Shown one piece after another: positions 44,901-53,010 of a stretch of DNA of 57,640 bases. Under the pieces are notes generated by a model that searched no databases, was not told where the DNA came from, and was given only the letters and a program-made list of their open reading frames with translations. Source of the stretch: Clostridium sp. (GTDB lineage: Bacteria; Bacillota; Clostridia; TANB77; CAG-508). How positions within the stretch are numbered: the stretch's first letter is position 1; every line of letters begins with the position of its first letter. Location of the stretch: the NCBI GenBank assembly GCA_018371855.1, contig JAHAKD010000008.1:1-57640 (forward strand), in the 5' to 3' direction. The translations under genes were made by a program, and so were the position numbers.

Positions 44901-45882
44901 TTCAAAAGAATTCTTAAGCTATCAACTAATAGAGGAAGATGAAGAAGGTAACAGTATGTTACCAGCAAATAACAAAGGAACAATGACAGCAGAAAAAATA
45001 GTAGTAAACTATTACTATAATCAACCAGCAAAAGTAATAGTACACTACATAGAAAAAACAACTGAAAAAGAGCTAGAAGAAACAAATCCAGAAACAGGAG
45101 AAGTAGAAAGTAGCCAAGTTACAATTGAAGGATTTAATCAAGATGAATACACTACAGAGGCAAAAGAATTTAAGTATTACACATTAATAGAAACAGAATT
45201 ACCAACAAATGCAGAAGGAGAAATGAAAGTAGAAATAGTAGAAGACGAAGAAGGAAATAAAACAGTAAATAACACAATAGATGTATATTACTACTACGAA
45301 GCTAAACCATTTAACATAGGAGTAGAAAAAGAGATAACAGGAATAGCTGTAAATGGAGAGACTAGAACACCAACAAACGGAAAATTAGAAAGAGTAGAAA
45401 TATATAGAAAAGACGTAGAAAAAACAAATATACAAATAGTATATAGAATAAGAGTAATAAATAGTGGAGAAGTAGAAGGAGCAGTAACAATAGAAGATAA
45501 ACTACCAGAAGGAATGAATTTAGTTAATAATGACGGAACATGGGAAGAACAAGATGGAATATTGAGAAAGATAATACCAGAAATAAACCCAGGAGAAACA
45601 AAAGAATATACAGTAGTACTAAATTGGAATACAGCAGAAAACAACATGGGAGAAAAAGATAATGTAATAAATATAGTAGATACACAAAATGTGCCCGGAT
45701 TTATAGATAACAATGATAAGGATAATACATCAAATGCAAATGTAATCATAAGTGTAGAAACTGGAGAATTACCAATAGGATTAATACTTGCATTAGTAGC
45801 ATTAGTAGGATTAGAGACAGTAACATTAAGATATGCAGTTGTATTAACTAAAAGACAAAAGAAAAAAGTAAATAAGAAATAA
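38920..45882 (+). CDS. Giant MucBP/Cna-B/SdrD-type surface adhesin, probably phase-variable
   Basis: The long frame runs 2,320 codons from a TTG at 38920 that lacks a clear ribosome site; the likely true start is the out-of-frame ATG at 38874. After the His-Thr tract comes a membrane helix (about residues 18-40). The next 740 residues are an unrecognised extracellular region. DUF11-like modules follow (about 750-1050), then an SdrD B-like module (about 1058-1135; K-V-W-D-D-S-N-R-N-G), an InlB-type bacterial repeat (about 1200-1255), a first MucBP (about 1260-1330), a DUF11-like region, a Cna-B module (about 1470-1580; I-W-E-D-D-S-N-K), seven more MucBP repeats (about 1583-2125, each ending V-x-Y-Y-Y) and a last DUF11-like domain. 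The C-terminal helix ends in K-R-Q-K-K-K. No LPXTG. MucBP domains are known for mucin or glycan binding; host attachment is inferred. Confidence 0.85.
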   Translation: MALYTHTHTHTGNLNKKILISVGILVAIMILLEVFALIFSINNKENESLGSGNEEYNAGGTINGDKGYISSAQIIQTKTGTGPWDANDEPGNDSSEDNNIVRSFDQVTWTIDLTMTLKSGIAESNLTGGIIKVEATIPQNCANVVSWDLDSMGWLEGSGKVSSDGLVLTGQYVMSTTDNTIPGKQTLVLVLKVEGAQNQTKIKPEFKFWLEGNEDEEKYTINDVQDVTVSAAPKYNVELKRNDSLAKEITLNENGESQNGRLYGYSLTYQLYNEGGVAKGLKGIEYPEGEINLDLNLKLEKVSTSNTNNIQDITETSTPILYNYKMNKYDNSSGFIPNRNMAVTYHAAHEWRAPAAFGGGDRQCYDSGTISMNQNKNTINTSLTDYKFNGEFPVRFVGADPGSTAINYADNIGCFSVVYFQVFVPFTEETSEGGYNYYLTVTDTNMKAYSSSGTKLSKQTIATDDSNRLQHVILNSGGYSTYHWLSSNFGNYSGSSGLYSHYSQGDAKAEIGQKFIYRFDITCGANNDSKDDIYDVNALMKFDGQVLKPTQIDGMTNRTTGKSTNSFFTSNMKFKMLYAAKKDGSNWESDSEMKSTIEDDLLFFKSEEDLKKQLGENAKCIGVLFESISGTATASSGFTLEVALEVTQQAQIGNVYQFVTSSKLYKKDKKLDRTTQTKENPTAQFPSPDVSINYNYIKTAYDKNGNIMSGTHNGGYTYGQSLLIVGGKLSVIHSVEDKTTAGSDKVNYDIGRNENTVTFGLKPQLQTSVTTGTPMSNITVTLEETLPVGLEYIPGSSSYNEPTIENLSNGGQKLTWIIYGCTVGQDIEKITYQAKIDEESANGTQYTASVLATADKIGTSLPSTRTDSNTIQITNLASHRLYKEVENTIIEKNGKIKYTVVYENKTEDPVPEFQLLDVLPYNGDNRETDFNGTYTLESINIQQKVNGAVQSTNNLKLYTTNSTTVRNMTAKDDGIGTDNIWAEKTIGSSLNESVTGIAVKGQIAGKTRLEIEITLQTQNNEAKDIYANTAMAQVYADSEQMQTGKVETRVVYREITGKVWDDSNRNGVIDSSEKYLEGRVVKLLNSTNSTEVTRTTTNAQGEYEFTDLAKGTYKVEVEVDNLHELTDKEVGSNREINSKFNQASKQTDEITKLNTISSPEIIEDNVNAGIRTIQFNINTKVEGVGGNISGEGQDFYESVDKGQDSKKDIIITPNAGYRVATITVNGEKITFTEEANHTVILNKFINMQEDKEVIVTFKDVRTSVLVHHYKENTTEKLSEDVLINGEIGDSYTTQVASDIPQNYEVVSAPSNASGNMVASQTVVTYYYRLKTPTITSQNMTKNGTEKIENLTDEITYDIVYKATLEDYIGEAEITIVDKLPYQIVVDSSDLAGGTFDATGKIITWTETIKDINSYESKNNEITINKTIKVVYTGINQGTTNIKNVVTGKIKTKTPEKEFDEVTANETTTTEFTVNIPVSKIWEDDSNKLGQRPTRVTFKLVGSDGSEYTKELAKPGTSGTTTTQDQSNPNKWNDIFTNLPKYDSNNQEIKYTLTEINGNLTYYDVTVDNTGKIVTNTNKYGKVTVHYYIMNTDGTTTTTRVPDVNGTEIPDVIIEGKEGEEYNTTWANNVNEKYELVAEKLPANATGKIEKYNEEKPQEVIYYYRLKQAKVIINYIEKDTNQVLSPEEQIDGHVDDSYNTNTEYRKETIQKDGRTYTLVEDSGNTEGIINLEGIEVTYYYLQNTKATVRYVARDPETHEIVKELEEPYTQEGLVGDKFVTNEKAFIGYKLVESPTNKTINMTKEEQTLIYYYEPVYTGLIENHIDDKTGRVLYTEEHQVQVGTEYNIPSKEFEGYDLVESKLPANAEGIMGEELVTVNYYYIKKAVLEVNYIDIYTNKPLTDKKVDNTKHEGDLYTTEQKEFENYDLVEVPSNASGTIAVETDEEGNITNNRTVVTYYYTQRAIVEEHHIDSLTGKDIEESKIHNGHVGDEYDIPSKEFLSYQLIEEDEEGNSMLPANNKGTMTAEKIVVNYYYNQPAKVIVHYIEKTTEKELEETNPETGEVESSQVTIEGFNQDEYTTEAKEFKYYTLIETELPTNAEGEMKVEIVEDEEGNKTVNNTIDVYYYYEAKPFNIGVEKEITGIAVNGETRTPTNGKLERVEIYRKDVEKTNIQIVYRIRVINSGEVEGAVTIEDKLPEGMNLVNNDGTWEEQDGILRKIIPEINPGETKEYTVVLNWNTAENNMGEKDNVINIVDTQNVPGFIDNNDKDNTSNANVIISVETGELPIGLILALVALVGLETVTLRYAVVLTKRQKKKVNKK
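38930..38951 (+). repeat. (AC)11 dinucleotide microsatellite
   Basis: Eleven uninterrupted AC units in otherwise AT-rich sequence, inside the 5' coding region of the giant adhesin. Tracts of this kind change length by slipped-strand mispairing and drive ON/OFF switching of surface genes in several bacteria. Confidence 0.95.
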
Positions 45883-45891
45883 TATAGAAAG

Positions 45892-45927
45892 CCAAACTAT
45901 TAAGCAAATAATAGTTTGGTTTTTTTG
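45892..45927 (+). terminator. Terminator after the first giant adhesin
   Basis: A perfect 11-bp stem CCAAACTATTA/TAATAGTTTGG with an AGCAAA loop, followed by seven T. Confidence 0.9.
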
Positions 45928-46001
45928 ATAAAACAACAAAAATGCCAATCAATGCAATCGGGATAGGGAAAACCAAGATATGAGAGATATGAAAAAGCTT
46001 G

Positions 46002-46018
46002 CGTCGAAATATGTCGAA
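46002..46018 (+). promoter_or_regulatory. Second tandem Spo0A-box-like site
   Basis: CGTCGAA (46002-46008; one mismatch) and TGTCGAA (46012-46018; perfect), spaced 10 bp apart as at 16524-16540. They lie about 160 bp before the second giant adhesin. An 11-bp direct repeat AAAGCTTGCGT (45994-46004 and 46061-46071) overlaps and follows the site. The rest of the 45928-46125 stretch shows no gene. Confidence 0.4.
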
Positions 46019-46125
46019 AAAGACACAAAAAAGTAATACGAGTGAAAAGAAAATAAAAGAAAAGCTTGCGTAAATTCGAAGAAGGGAAGAAAAAGAGGTG
46101 GAAAAAATAGCTATTTAATAAGATA

Positions 46126-46170
46126 AAAAAACTTGATAAAATCAAAGTAATATCAAGTTTTTAGGGGGAT
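46126..46170 (+). promoter_or_regulatory. Terminator-like hairpin abutting the ribosome site of the second giant adhesin
   Basis: AAAAACTTGATA (46126-46137) pairs perfectly with TATCAAGTTTTT (46151-46162). The Shine-Dalgarno AGGGGGAT begins at the next base (46163) and the ATG is at 46176. The hairpin could be an attenuator or could limit ribosome access. Confidence 0.5.
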
Positions 46171-46175
46171 ACAAA

Positions 46176-49100
46176 ATGTTTAAGAAACAAGAAGGAACAA
46201 AAATAAAACTAATATTAGCAGGAGGAGTGCTAGCAGTAATTTTAGTAATAGTAGCAGCAATAATTATAGCTAGTATAGAAAAAGCCAATTTAATAAAAGC
46301 AAATCCAGAATTAGGAAGAGCAATGAACTATGAAGAATTTACAGATAAAGATGAAGAAGTAGAAGGTACTGAAAATGTAAAATTTAGTGCTTTCTTTTTG
46401 CGTGATATAAATCAAGATGGATATGCAGAAAAAATAAAAGGAACATGTAAAGAAATAGGAAAAGAAGATACCTTGTATATGGAGATAAATGTAGAAACAG
46501 CAGGAATGTTAAAGAATGCAAAAATAGAGATACAAGGAAACAATTTCTATTTACAAACATCCCTACCAAAAGATAATGAATTAAAAGATAATTACATAGG
46601 AAATAACATAAAAGTAATAGAATTTAATGATTTAAACAATGGAACCCAAAAGCTATTAACAGGAATAGTACGAAGTGGAGATTATTCATATACATCAAGT
46701 AAAGCTGATGCAATAGGAAATAATATAAATAATTTATCAAGACAAGATAATAAAGTAATATTAACAGGAACATATGTAAATGAAGAAAATCAAGAGATAG
46801 AGATAAGAAAAGAAGTAAACTTAGAAACAGATTGGTATGGAGAGACAAGAGCAAGTATAAGTACAACAAACCAAAGCAAAAATCTAGAAGATGTAATAGA
46901 TGAAGAAAAAGGAGTAGTAAAATTAGACTTTACAGTTTATACAAATGAAACAGCAAATGAATTAATATTAAGCAAAAATTATGTAGAGGGAGAGATACCA
47001 GAATTAAATGGATATGCACCAACAAGTGTAGAGTATACAGGAAGCACAGGAAACTTTAACTATAATGCAGAAACAAGAACATTCACAATAGAAAGAACTG
47101 CAGAAGTAGATGAACAAGGAAATGTAACAACAAAAGTATCAAGAAGTAACAGTTATGGAATAAAAGTAGTTTATCCAATAGAAGCATATCAAACATTAGG
47201 AACAGAGACAATACAACTAAAAATACCAGTAAAAACATATTATGAAGGATACAATAATCCAAATGAAGAATTTACAAATCCATATAAATCAAATACAGCA
47301 AGTTCTACAATAGTAGTAAATTATGAGAACCCAAAAGGAACAGTATCAAGATTTGATGTAACAGTAGGAAAAAGAGTATATAATCCAACCACAAGATACA
47401 TGGTTTCAAAAATAAAACCATTAAATATATATAACGGAGTATCAGATGAAGAAAAAGATGATACATATACAGTATTATGGCAAGCATATATAGGAACAGG
47501 AGAAAACTTACCAGGACTAGTAATGAAAGAAACTGCAACAGGAAATGCACAAGTAACAGATCAATTTATAAAGACAAATGCAGAAGAAGAGAGTACAGAT
47601 GATGTAGTATCAAATGTAGGAATATATTTTACAGGAGCAGATAATATTTTAGGCGAAGATGGATGGATAAAAGTATATAACGAAGAAACAGGAGATTTAC
47701 TGGTAACATTTACAAAATATGATTGGAATAAATATTCTAGCAGTAATCCATATAAATATGAATTACCAGTAAAACACGTAAGAATAGAAACAAGTGAAAT
47801 AGTAGAAGATGAAAGCTATTTATATGTGTATAACATAAAAGAAATAGATGATAATAAAATAACAGAAAAATACGAAAGAGCTCAATTTGATGAATTACAA
47901 TATATAAAATCAACATTAGTAGGATATGTAGGAGAAACATATGTAAATACAGATACACATCAAGCAAATTATGAAGCTCCAATATCAGTAGCTAATATAC
48001 GTATAAGCAAAAATACAATATCAACACAAGCAACAGAGAAAAACGAAATAATAACAATAGAAGCAGAAGGAAATACAAACTACAACGAAGTAGAATGGAA
48101 AAATGGAATATTCCTAGTAAAATTACCAGAAGAAATAATAGATGCACAAATAAACAATGTAGAAATAAGCAATGCAAGTGTAAATATAGAAAGTTATGAA
48201 TTAATAGAACAAAATAATTGTAAATACATAAAAGTAGTAACAAAAAATGATAGTCCTGCAACATATGAAATAACAATAGATGTAGATTTATCACCAGATC
48301 CAAGAAAAGCAACAAGTACAAGAAATATAGAGTTATATGCATCTAATGAAGGTGGAGAAAATTATTACTATAAAGCACAAGATATATATGATGTAAATAA
48401 TAACTTAAATACAGAAGAACAAGTAAACTATAGAACAACAAGTATAAGTATGGTATCACCAAATAGTTTATTAACAAACCAAGTTGCAAGTGATTATGAT
48501 GATAAAGGTAGTGAGGTAATATCACCACAAATAGCAGATATAAAACCGATATATGCAGTAGTAGATCAAGAACAAGAAGTACAAACAGTAAAAATAGGGG
48601 TACAATTGAAGAACAATTATGCAAGCACAACAAGTGAGATACAAATATTAGGAAAGATACCATTCGAAGGAAATACATATGTAATAAATGGAGCAGATTT
48701 AGGTTCAACATTTACAAGCAAGATGACAAATGCAGGAATAGAATTACCAGAAGAATTAAAAGAAATTGCAACAGTATATTATTCAGAAAATGAAAATACA
48801 GATAGAGATTTAAGTAAATCAGAAAATGGATGGAAAACTGCAGGAGAAGTAACAAATTGGGATAATGTAAAAACATATTTAATAGATTTAGGTAATTATG
48901 TAATGCCAACAGGAAAAGAGTTTGTATTTAACTATATTGTAGAGATTCCAAATGGATTAGCATTTAATGAAGTAGCATATAGCCATCATGCGATATATTT
49001 CTGCTTAGATACAGATGAAGGAAAGTACAGAACAGAGACAGAACCAAATAAATTAGGATTAAGAATAGCAGAAAAATATAATTTAGAACTTACAAAATAT

Positions 49101-52100
49101 CAAAAAGGAAAGGATAAATTAGTACCAGAAGCAACATATAGAATAACAGATGAAGAAACAGGAGAAAGCAAAACCGGAGTAACAAATGCAGAAGGAAAAC
49201 TAGGAATATCAAACTTATATGCTGAAAAAGCATACATAATACAAGAAATAAAAACACCGGATGATTATGAATTAAATGCAAATATTATTAGGTTTATTGG
49301 TCATGTAGATGAAGAAGGAAACTTAAGTATAGAAAGAACAGAAGGATTTATAAAAGGAGACATGACAGTAACCAAAGTAGATGGTGAAGAATACAAAGTA
49401 AATGTAGAAGTAGAAGATGAAGTAAAAGCTAGTATAAAAATAACTAAGAAAGAAGAAAGAACAGATACGCTAATAAGAGGAGTACGTTTTAAATTAACAG
49501 GATATGGCTTAAGTGAAAACGGAAGAAGTGTTACAACAAATGTAAATGGAGAAGCAACACTAAGAGGTTTGTCTGTGGAGCAAGAATATACATTGGAGGA
49601 AGTGAAAGCAGAGGGATATTATTTAGCAAGTCCAATAAAATTTAAGATTGTAAATAATGATGGAAACTATAGTGTAGAAGTTCTAGAAGGAGGAGATTTA
49701 GAACAAAATACAGTAGAAGATAATGGAATACCAACAATAAATATAACATTAGATAATGAGAAGATTCCTACATATGATTTAGAAGTAATAAAGATTAAAA
49801 GAACAACACCTGTAGAAGAAGGAGAAAATGGAGAAGGAACAGCAGCAACAACATATTTGCAAGGAGCAAAATTTAGATTATATAAAGGAACAGAAGAACT
49901 TGGGGAATATATAACAGATAGTGAAGGAAAATTAACAATAACAGGGTTATATCAATATGAATCAGATAAAAGTATGGACCAAACATATACATTAAAAGAA
50001 GTATTAGCACCAGTAGGATATGCAAAAGTAAAAGATATAAAATTTAAAGCTCAAAGTGAAGAAGGAACATTAACATTAAAAGAAATAAATGAAGATGGAG
50101 AGGAGAGCGATTCATCAAGATTTACAGTAGAAGGAAATACAATAAAATTAACAGTAGAAGATAGTCCATCATTTAAGTTAATAAAGAAAGATGAAGAGAC
50201 GGGAGAAGTATTACCAAATACGAAATTTGCAATATACAATGTAGACGAAGGAGAAGTAGAAGCAAGAAATAGTAAAGGAGAAATAATTGGAACAAAAGAA
50301 ATAATAAATGGAAAAGAGTACTATACAGTAACAACAGATGCAAGAGGAGAATTAACTTTAGATTTACCAGAAGGAATGTATAAAGCAGTAGAAGTGCAAG
50401 CAAGTGATGAAAAGTATGATATTTCTGATGCAACTTATTATTTTGGTATTGGTGGAAGTAGAGAAGCACCAACAGTAATGAAAGCTTCATATGCAACTAG
50501 TATAGGAGAAGAAAACACAGATAGCATTGAGAGAGTAATTAAAACGAGTGATAATGGGTATATTGGTGAAGGAATTTTTGCTAGTAATAACATATCATTT
50601 GGAAAATATACATTTAAAAATCAGGGTTCGTTTGATGTATTAATAATTAAATATAATGAAGATTGGGAAATAGAATGGGCGACTTCAATAGGAACAGAAA
50701 GTTATGATAATATCGGTACAGTGGCAGAGACAAGTGATGGTGGATATATAGTAGGTGGAAGCTTCCCAGGAAAAAATAGTACACTGGAAAACTATGGCGT
50801 GAAATCTGGAGGAGCAATAATAAAATATGATAATAATGGAAATATTGAATGGGCTCGAAATCAAGGATCAGAAGTAACTTCAATATCAGTTATGGAAGAT
50901 ACCACAATATTGGTAGCATCAGATACTCATCATGGAAATCAAAATATAGTTACATATTCAGAAACTGGAGAAATGATTGAAAGCATAGAAATCGAAGGCT
51001 CATCAGGTTACTCTAGTAAAGATTTTGTAAAAGCATATAAAACAAGCGAAGGCATCTATATTTTAGGTTATAAAAATTTTGGAATAAATATAAATAACGA
51101 GAAGTTAGAAGGTTCATATTTATTAAAATATACTTTAGATGGTCAAGTAGAATGGTATAAGTCCTATGGTATGCAACTTGATGTAACAGATTTTGTGATA
51201 AGAGAAAATACTAATAATCCAATAATAATTGGAAGTTTTTCAGAACTTACTTTAGAAGATAATGAATTTATAAGTAACGGTAGTGCTGATTCAATATTAG
51301 TAGAATATGATAAATATGGTAAAATTATAAGTACGAAATCATTTGGAGGTAAATCTAGCGACTTAATTAAGTCAATAGAATTAACGAATGATGGAGGATA
51401 TGTAATAGCTGGATATTTTAACAGTAGTAGTATTCAAGTAGGAAATTATACATTAAAAAATATTGGAAGTTCTGATGGAATGATTATTAAATACAGCAAA
51501 GAAGGAGAAGTTGAATGGGCAGAATCATTTGGAGGAGACAGTAGTGAGTATATTTCTGCTGCGAACCAAACAAGAGATGGAGAATATTTAGTATGTGGAA
51601 GCACTCACAGTTCTAACTTATTAATAGGTGATTATATCATTGAAAATCATGGTGTAAGCGATGGAATAATAATAAAATTTTCAAATAAAGAACTAATAGA
51701 TATTACATATAATAAAGGAGAAGCTTTAGGAGGAGACAAAGAGGAGAGTATTAACACAGTAGCGGCAACAAGAGATGGAGGATATATAGTTGGATTAGAG
51801 TCTAGTTCAGATGAAATAAAATTAGGAAATTACACATTGAAGAATAATGATTTAGTAGTAATAAAATATGATAAGGATGATAATATAGAGTGGTATACGC
51901 AATTACAAGGAGAGCGAAGCGATCACATAACTTCAATAATTGAAACAAGAGATGGAGGCTATGTTATTGGAGGATATTTTAGAAGTGATTATTTACAAAT
52001 AGGAGAATATAGTTTATATAATTATGAACGAGAAGATGCATTTATAGCGAAACTTAATTCTTTAGGAAAAGTTGAATGGGCTGAGAAAATTGGAGGATTT

Positions 52101-52718
52101 GAAGATGAAGAAATTAATTCTATAACAGAAACAACAGATGGTGGATATGTAGCAGCAGGAATTTTTGAAAGTACTTCGCTTAAGGTAGGTAATGAGGTAC
52201 TAAAAAATAATGGAAATAATGATACAATGTTAGTAAAATTTACTAGTAGTGGAGAGATAGAATGGGCAACATGTTTTGGTGGAAGTGAATATGAGTATAC
52301 TGAATCAGTAACAGAAACAACAGATAAAGGAATTATAGTAGTAGGTGCATTTTTAAGTGAAAATATTAAAGTAGGCGATTATGTTTTAGATAATTATAAT
52401 AGCGATGGAATGCCAGATGCATTTATAGTGAAATATACTGAAAGAGGAGTGGTAGAATGGGCAACAAGTATAAGTGGGGCAAATTATCAATGGCTTAACT
52501 CAGTAAAAGGGACAAAAGACGGAGGATATATAATTGCAGGATACTTTGATAATACTATACAAGTAGATGATTATAAGTTAACAAGCAGTGATTCTTCTGA
52601 TGGAGTGATTATAAAATATACTAGTGAAAATAAAGTAGAGTGGATAAATACTATAAAAGGAGAGGCTTATCAATACCTTAATTCTATATCATCTACAGAA
52701 GATGGGGATATATTATAG
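46176..52718 (+). CDS. Second giant surface adhesin, N-terminal part (interrupted by a frameshift)
   Basis: 2,180 codons, ending at a TAG that appears to result from a 1-bp deletion. Start ATG with AGGGGGAT. A membrane helix (about residues 11-34) anchors the N-terminus. A D-I-N-Q-D-G-Y-A-E loop (about 73-81) resembles a dockerin or EF-hand calcium site. Unrecognised beta-rich adhesin regions follow to about residue 960. Next are four SpaA/Cna-B modules (about 968-1435, with E-box sequences such as I-Q-E-I-K-T-P and L-K-E-V-L-A-P). The last part, about 1438-2180, is an array of 50-65-residue repeats with consensus T-x-D-G-G-Y-I-x-x-G-x-F, I-x-(V/I)-G-(D/N)-Y-x-L, and I-I-K-Y-x-x-x-G-x-(V/I)-E-W-A, a beta-propeller-like pattern. 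The last repeat is cut in mid-motif (E-D-G-D-I-L-stop instead of E-D-G-G-Y-I-I-G-G), which is why a frameshift is called. Confidence 0.85.
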   Translation: MFKKQEGTKIKLILAGGVLAVILVIVAAIIIASIEKANLIKANPELGRAMNYEEFTDKDEEVEGTENVKFSAFFLRDINQDGYAEKIKGTCKEIGKEDTLYMEINVETAGMLKNAKIEIQGNNFYLQTSLPKDNELKDNYIGNNIKVIEFNDLNNGTQKLLTGIVRSGDYSYTSSKADAIGNNINNLSRQDNKVILTGTYVNEENQEIEIRKEVNLETDWYGETRASISTTNQSKNLEDVIDEEKGVVKLDFTVYTNETANELILSKNYVEGEIPELNGYAPTSVEYTGSTGNFNYNAETRTFTIERTAEVDEQGNVTTKVSRSNSYGIKVVYPIEAYQTLGTETIQLKIPVKTYYEGYNNPNEEFTNPYKSNTASSTIVVNYENPKGTVSRFDVTVGKRVYNPTTRYMVSKIKPLNIYNGVSDEEKDDTYTVLWQAYIGTGENLPGLVMKETATGNAQVTDQFIKTNAEEESTDDVVSNVGIYFTGADNILGEDGWIKVYNEETGDLLVTFTKYDWNKYSSSNPYKYELPVKHVRIETSEIVEDESYLYVYNIKEIDDNKITEKYERAQFDELQYIKSTLVGYVGETYVNTDTHQANYEAPISVANIRISKNTISTQATEKNEIITIEAEGNTNYNEVEWKNGIFLVKLPEEIIDAQINNVEISNASVNIESYELIEQNNCKYIKVVTKNDSPATYEITIDVDLSPDPRKATSTRNIELYASNEGGENYYYKAQDIYDVNNNLNTEEQVNYRTTSISMVSPNSLLTNQVASDYDDKGSEVISPQIADIKPIYAVVDQEQEVQTVKIGVQLKNNYASTTSEIQILGKIPFEGNTYVINGADLGSTFTSKMTNAGIELPEELKEIATVYYSENENTDRDLSKSENGWKTAGEVTNWDNVKTYLIDLGNYVMPTGKEFVFNYIVEIPNGLAFNEVAYSHHAIYFCLDTDEGKYRTETEPNKLGLRIAEKYNLELTKYQKGKDKLVPEATYRITDEETGESKTGVTNAEGKLGISNLYAEKAYIIQEIKTPDDYELNANIIRFIGHVDEEGNLSIERTEGFIKGDMTVTKVDGEEYKVNVEVEDEVKASIKITKKEERTDTLIRGVRFKLTGYGLSENGRSVTTNVNGEATLRGLSVEQEYTLEEVKAEGYYLASPIKFKIVNNDGNYSVEVLEGGDLEQNTVEDNGIPTINITLDNEKIPTYDLEVIKIKRTTPVEEGENGEGTAATTYLQGAKFRLYKGTEELGEYITDSEGKLTITGLYQYESDKSMDQTYTLKEVLAPVGYAKVKDIKFKAQSEEGTLTLKEINEDGEESDSSRFTVEGNTIKLTVEDSPSFKLIKKDEETGEVLPNTKFAIYNVDEGEVEARNSKGEIIGTKEIINGKEYYTVTTDARGELTLDLPEGMYKAVEVQASDEKYDISDATYYFGIGGSREAPTVMKASYATSIGEENTDSIERVIKTSDNGYIGEGIFASNNISFGKYTFKNQGSFDVLIIKYNEDWEIEWATSIGTESYDNIGTVAETSDGGYIVGGSFPGKNSTLENYGVKSGGAIIKYDNNGNIEWARNQGSEVTSISVMEDTTILVASDTHHGNQNIVTYSETGEMIESIEIEGSSGYSSKDFVKAYKTSEGIYILGYKNFGININNEKLEGSYLLKYTLDGQVEWYKSYGMQLDVTDFVIRENTNNPIIIGSFSELTLEDNEFISNGSADSILVEYDKYGKIISTKSFGGKSSDLIKSIELTNDGGYVIAGYFNSSSIQVGNYTLKNIGSSDGMIIKYSKEGEVEWAESFGGDSSEYISAANQTRDGEYLVCGSTHSSNLLIGDYIIENHGVSDGIIIKFSNKELIDITYNKGEALGGDKEESINTVAATRDGGYIVGLESSSDEIKLGNYTLKNNDLVVIKYDKDDNIEWYTQLQGERSDHITSIIETRDGGYVIGGYFRSDYLQIGEYSLYNYEREDAFIAKLNSLGKVEWAEKIGGFEDEEINSITETTDGGYVAAGIFESTSLKVGNEVLKNNGNNDTMLVKFTSSGEIEWATCFGGSEYEYTESVTETTDKGIIVVGAFLSENIKVGDYVLDNYNSDGMPDAFIVKYTERGVVEWATSISGANYQWLNSVKGTKDGGYIIAGYFDNTIQVDDYKLTSSDSSDGVIIKYTSENKVEWINTIKGEAYQYLNSISSTEDGDIL

Positions 52719-53010
52719 GAGGACAAAGTTATGAAGCAAATTTGCAAATAGGTGATTATAACTTAGTATGTAATGAAGATGATGGAATTATAATTAAATG
52801 TACAAAAAATGGAGTAATAGAATGGGCAACAAGCATTGGTGGAGGAGATAGTGGAGATTATATATATTCAATAGCAGAAACTAAACAAAAAGAGATTATT
52901 GCAGTAGGTTTATTTTATAGTAAAGTGATTCAAAAAGATGGTTTAAAAATAACTAATAATGGATCAAGTGATGGTTTGTTAATAAAATTATCTCCTAGTA
53001 AAGGAGTTCC
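50488..53010 (+). repeat. Propeller-like repeat array (about 12 units) spanning the frameshift
   Basis: Units of about 165-200 bp encode the D-G-G-Y-I...G-D-Y...I-I-K-Y...E-W-A pattern. At least two more units (G-Y-I-I-G-G-Q-S-Y-E-A-N-L and following) lie after the stop codon in the other frame, so the break falls inside the array. Confidence 0.8.

Noticed and set aside
42391..45085. Many Leu/Phe/Tyr-rich open frames on the minus strand opposite the giant adhesins
   Set aside because: They are mirror frames of A-rich plus-strand repeats, lack ribosome sites and have unlikely composition; none is a gene.
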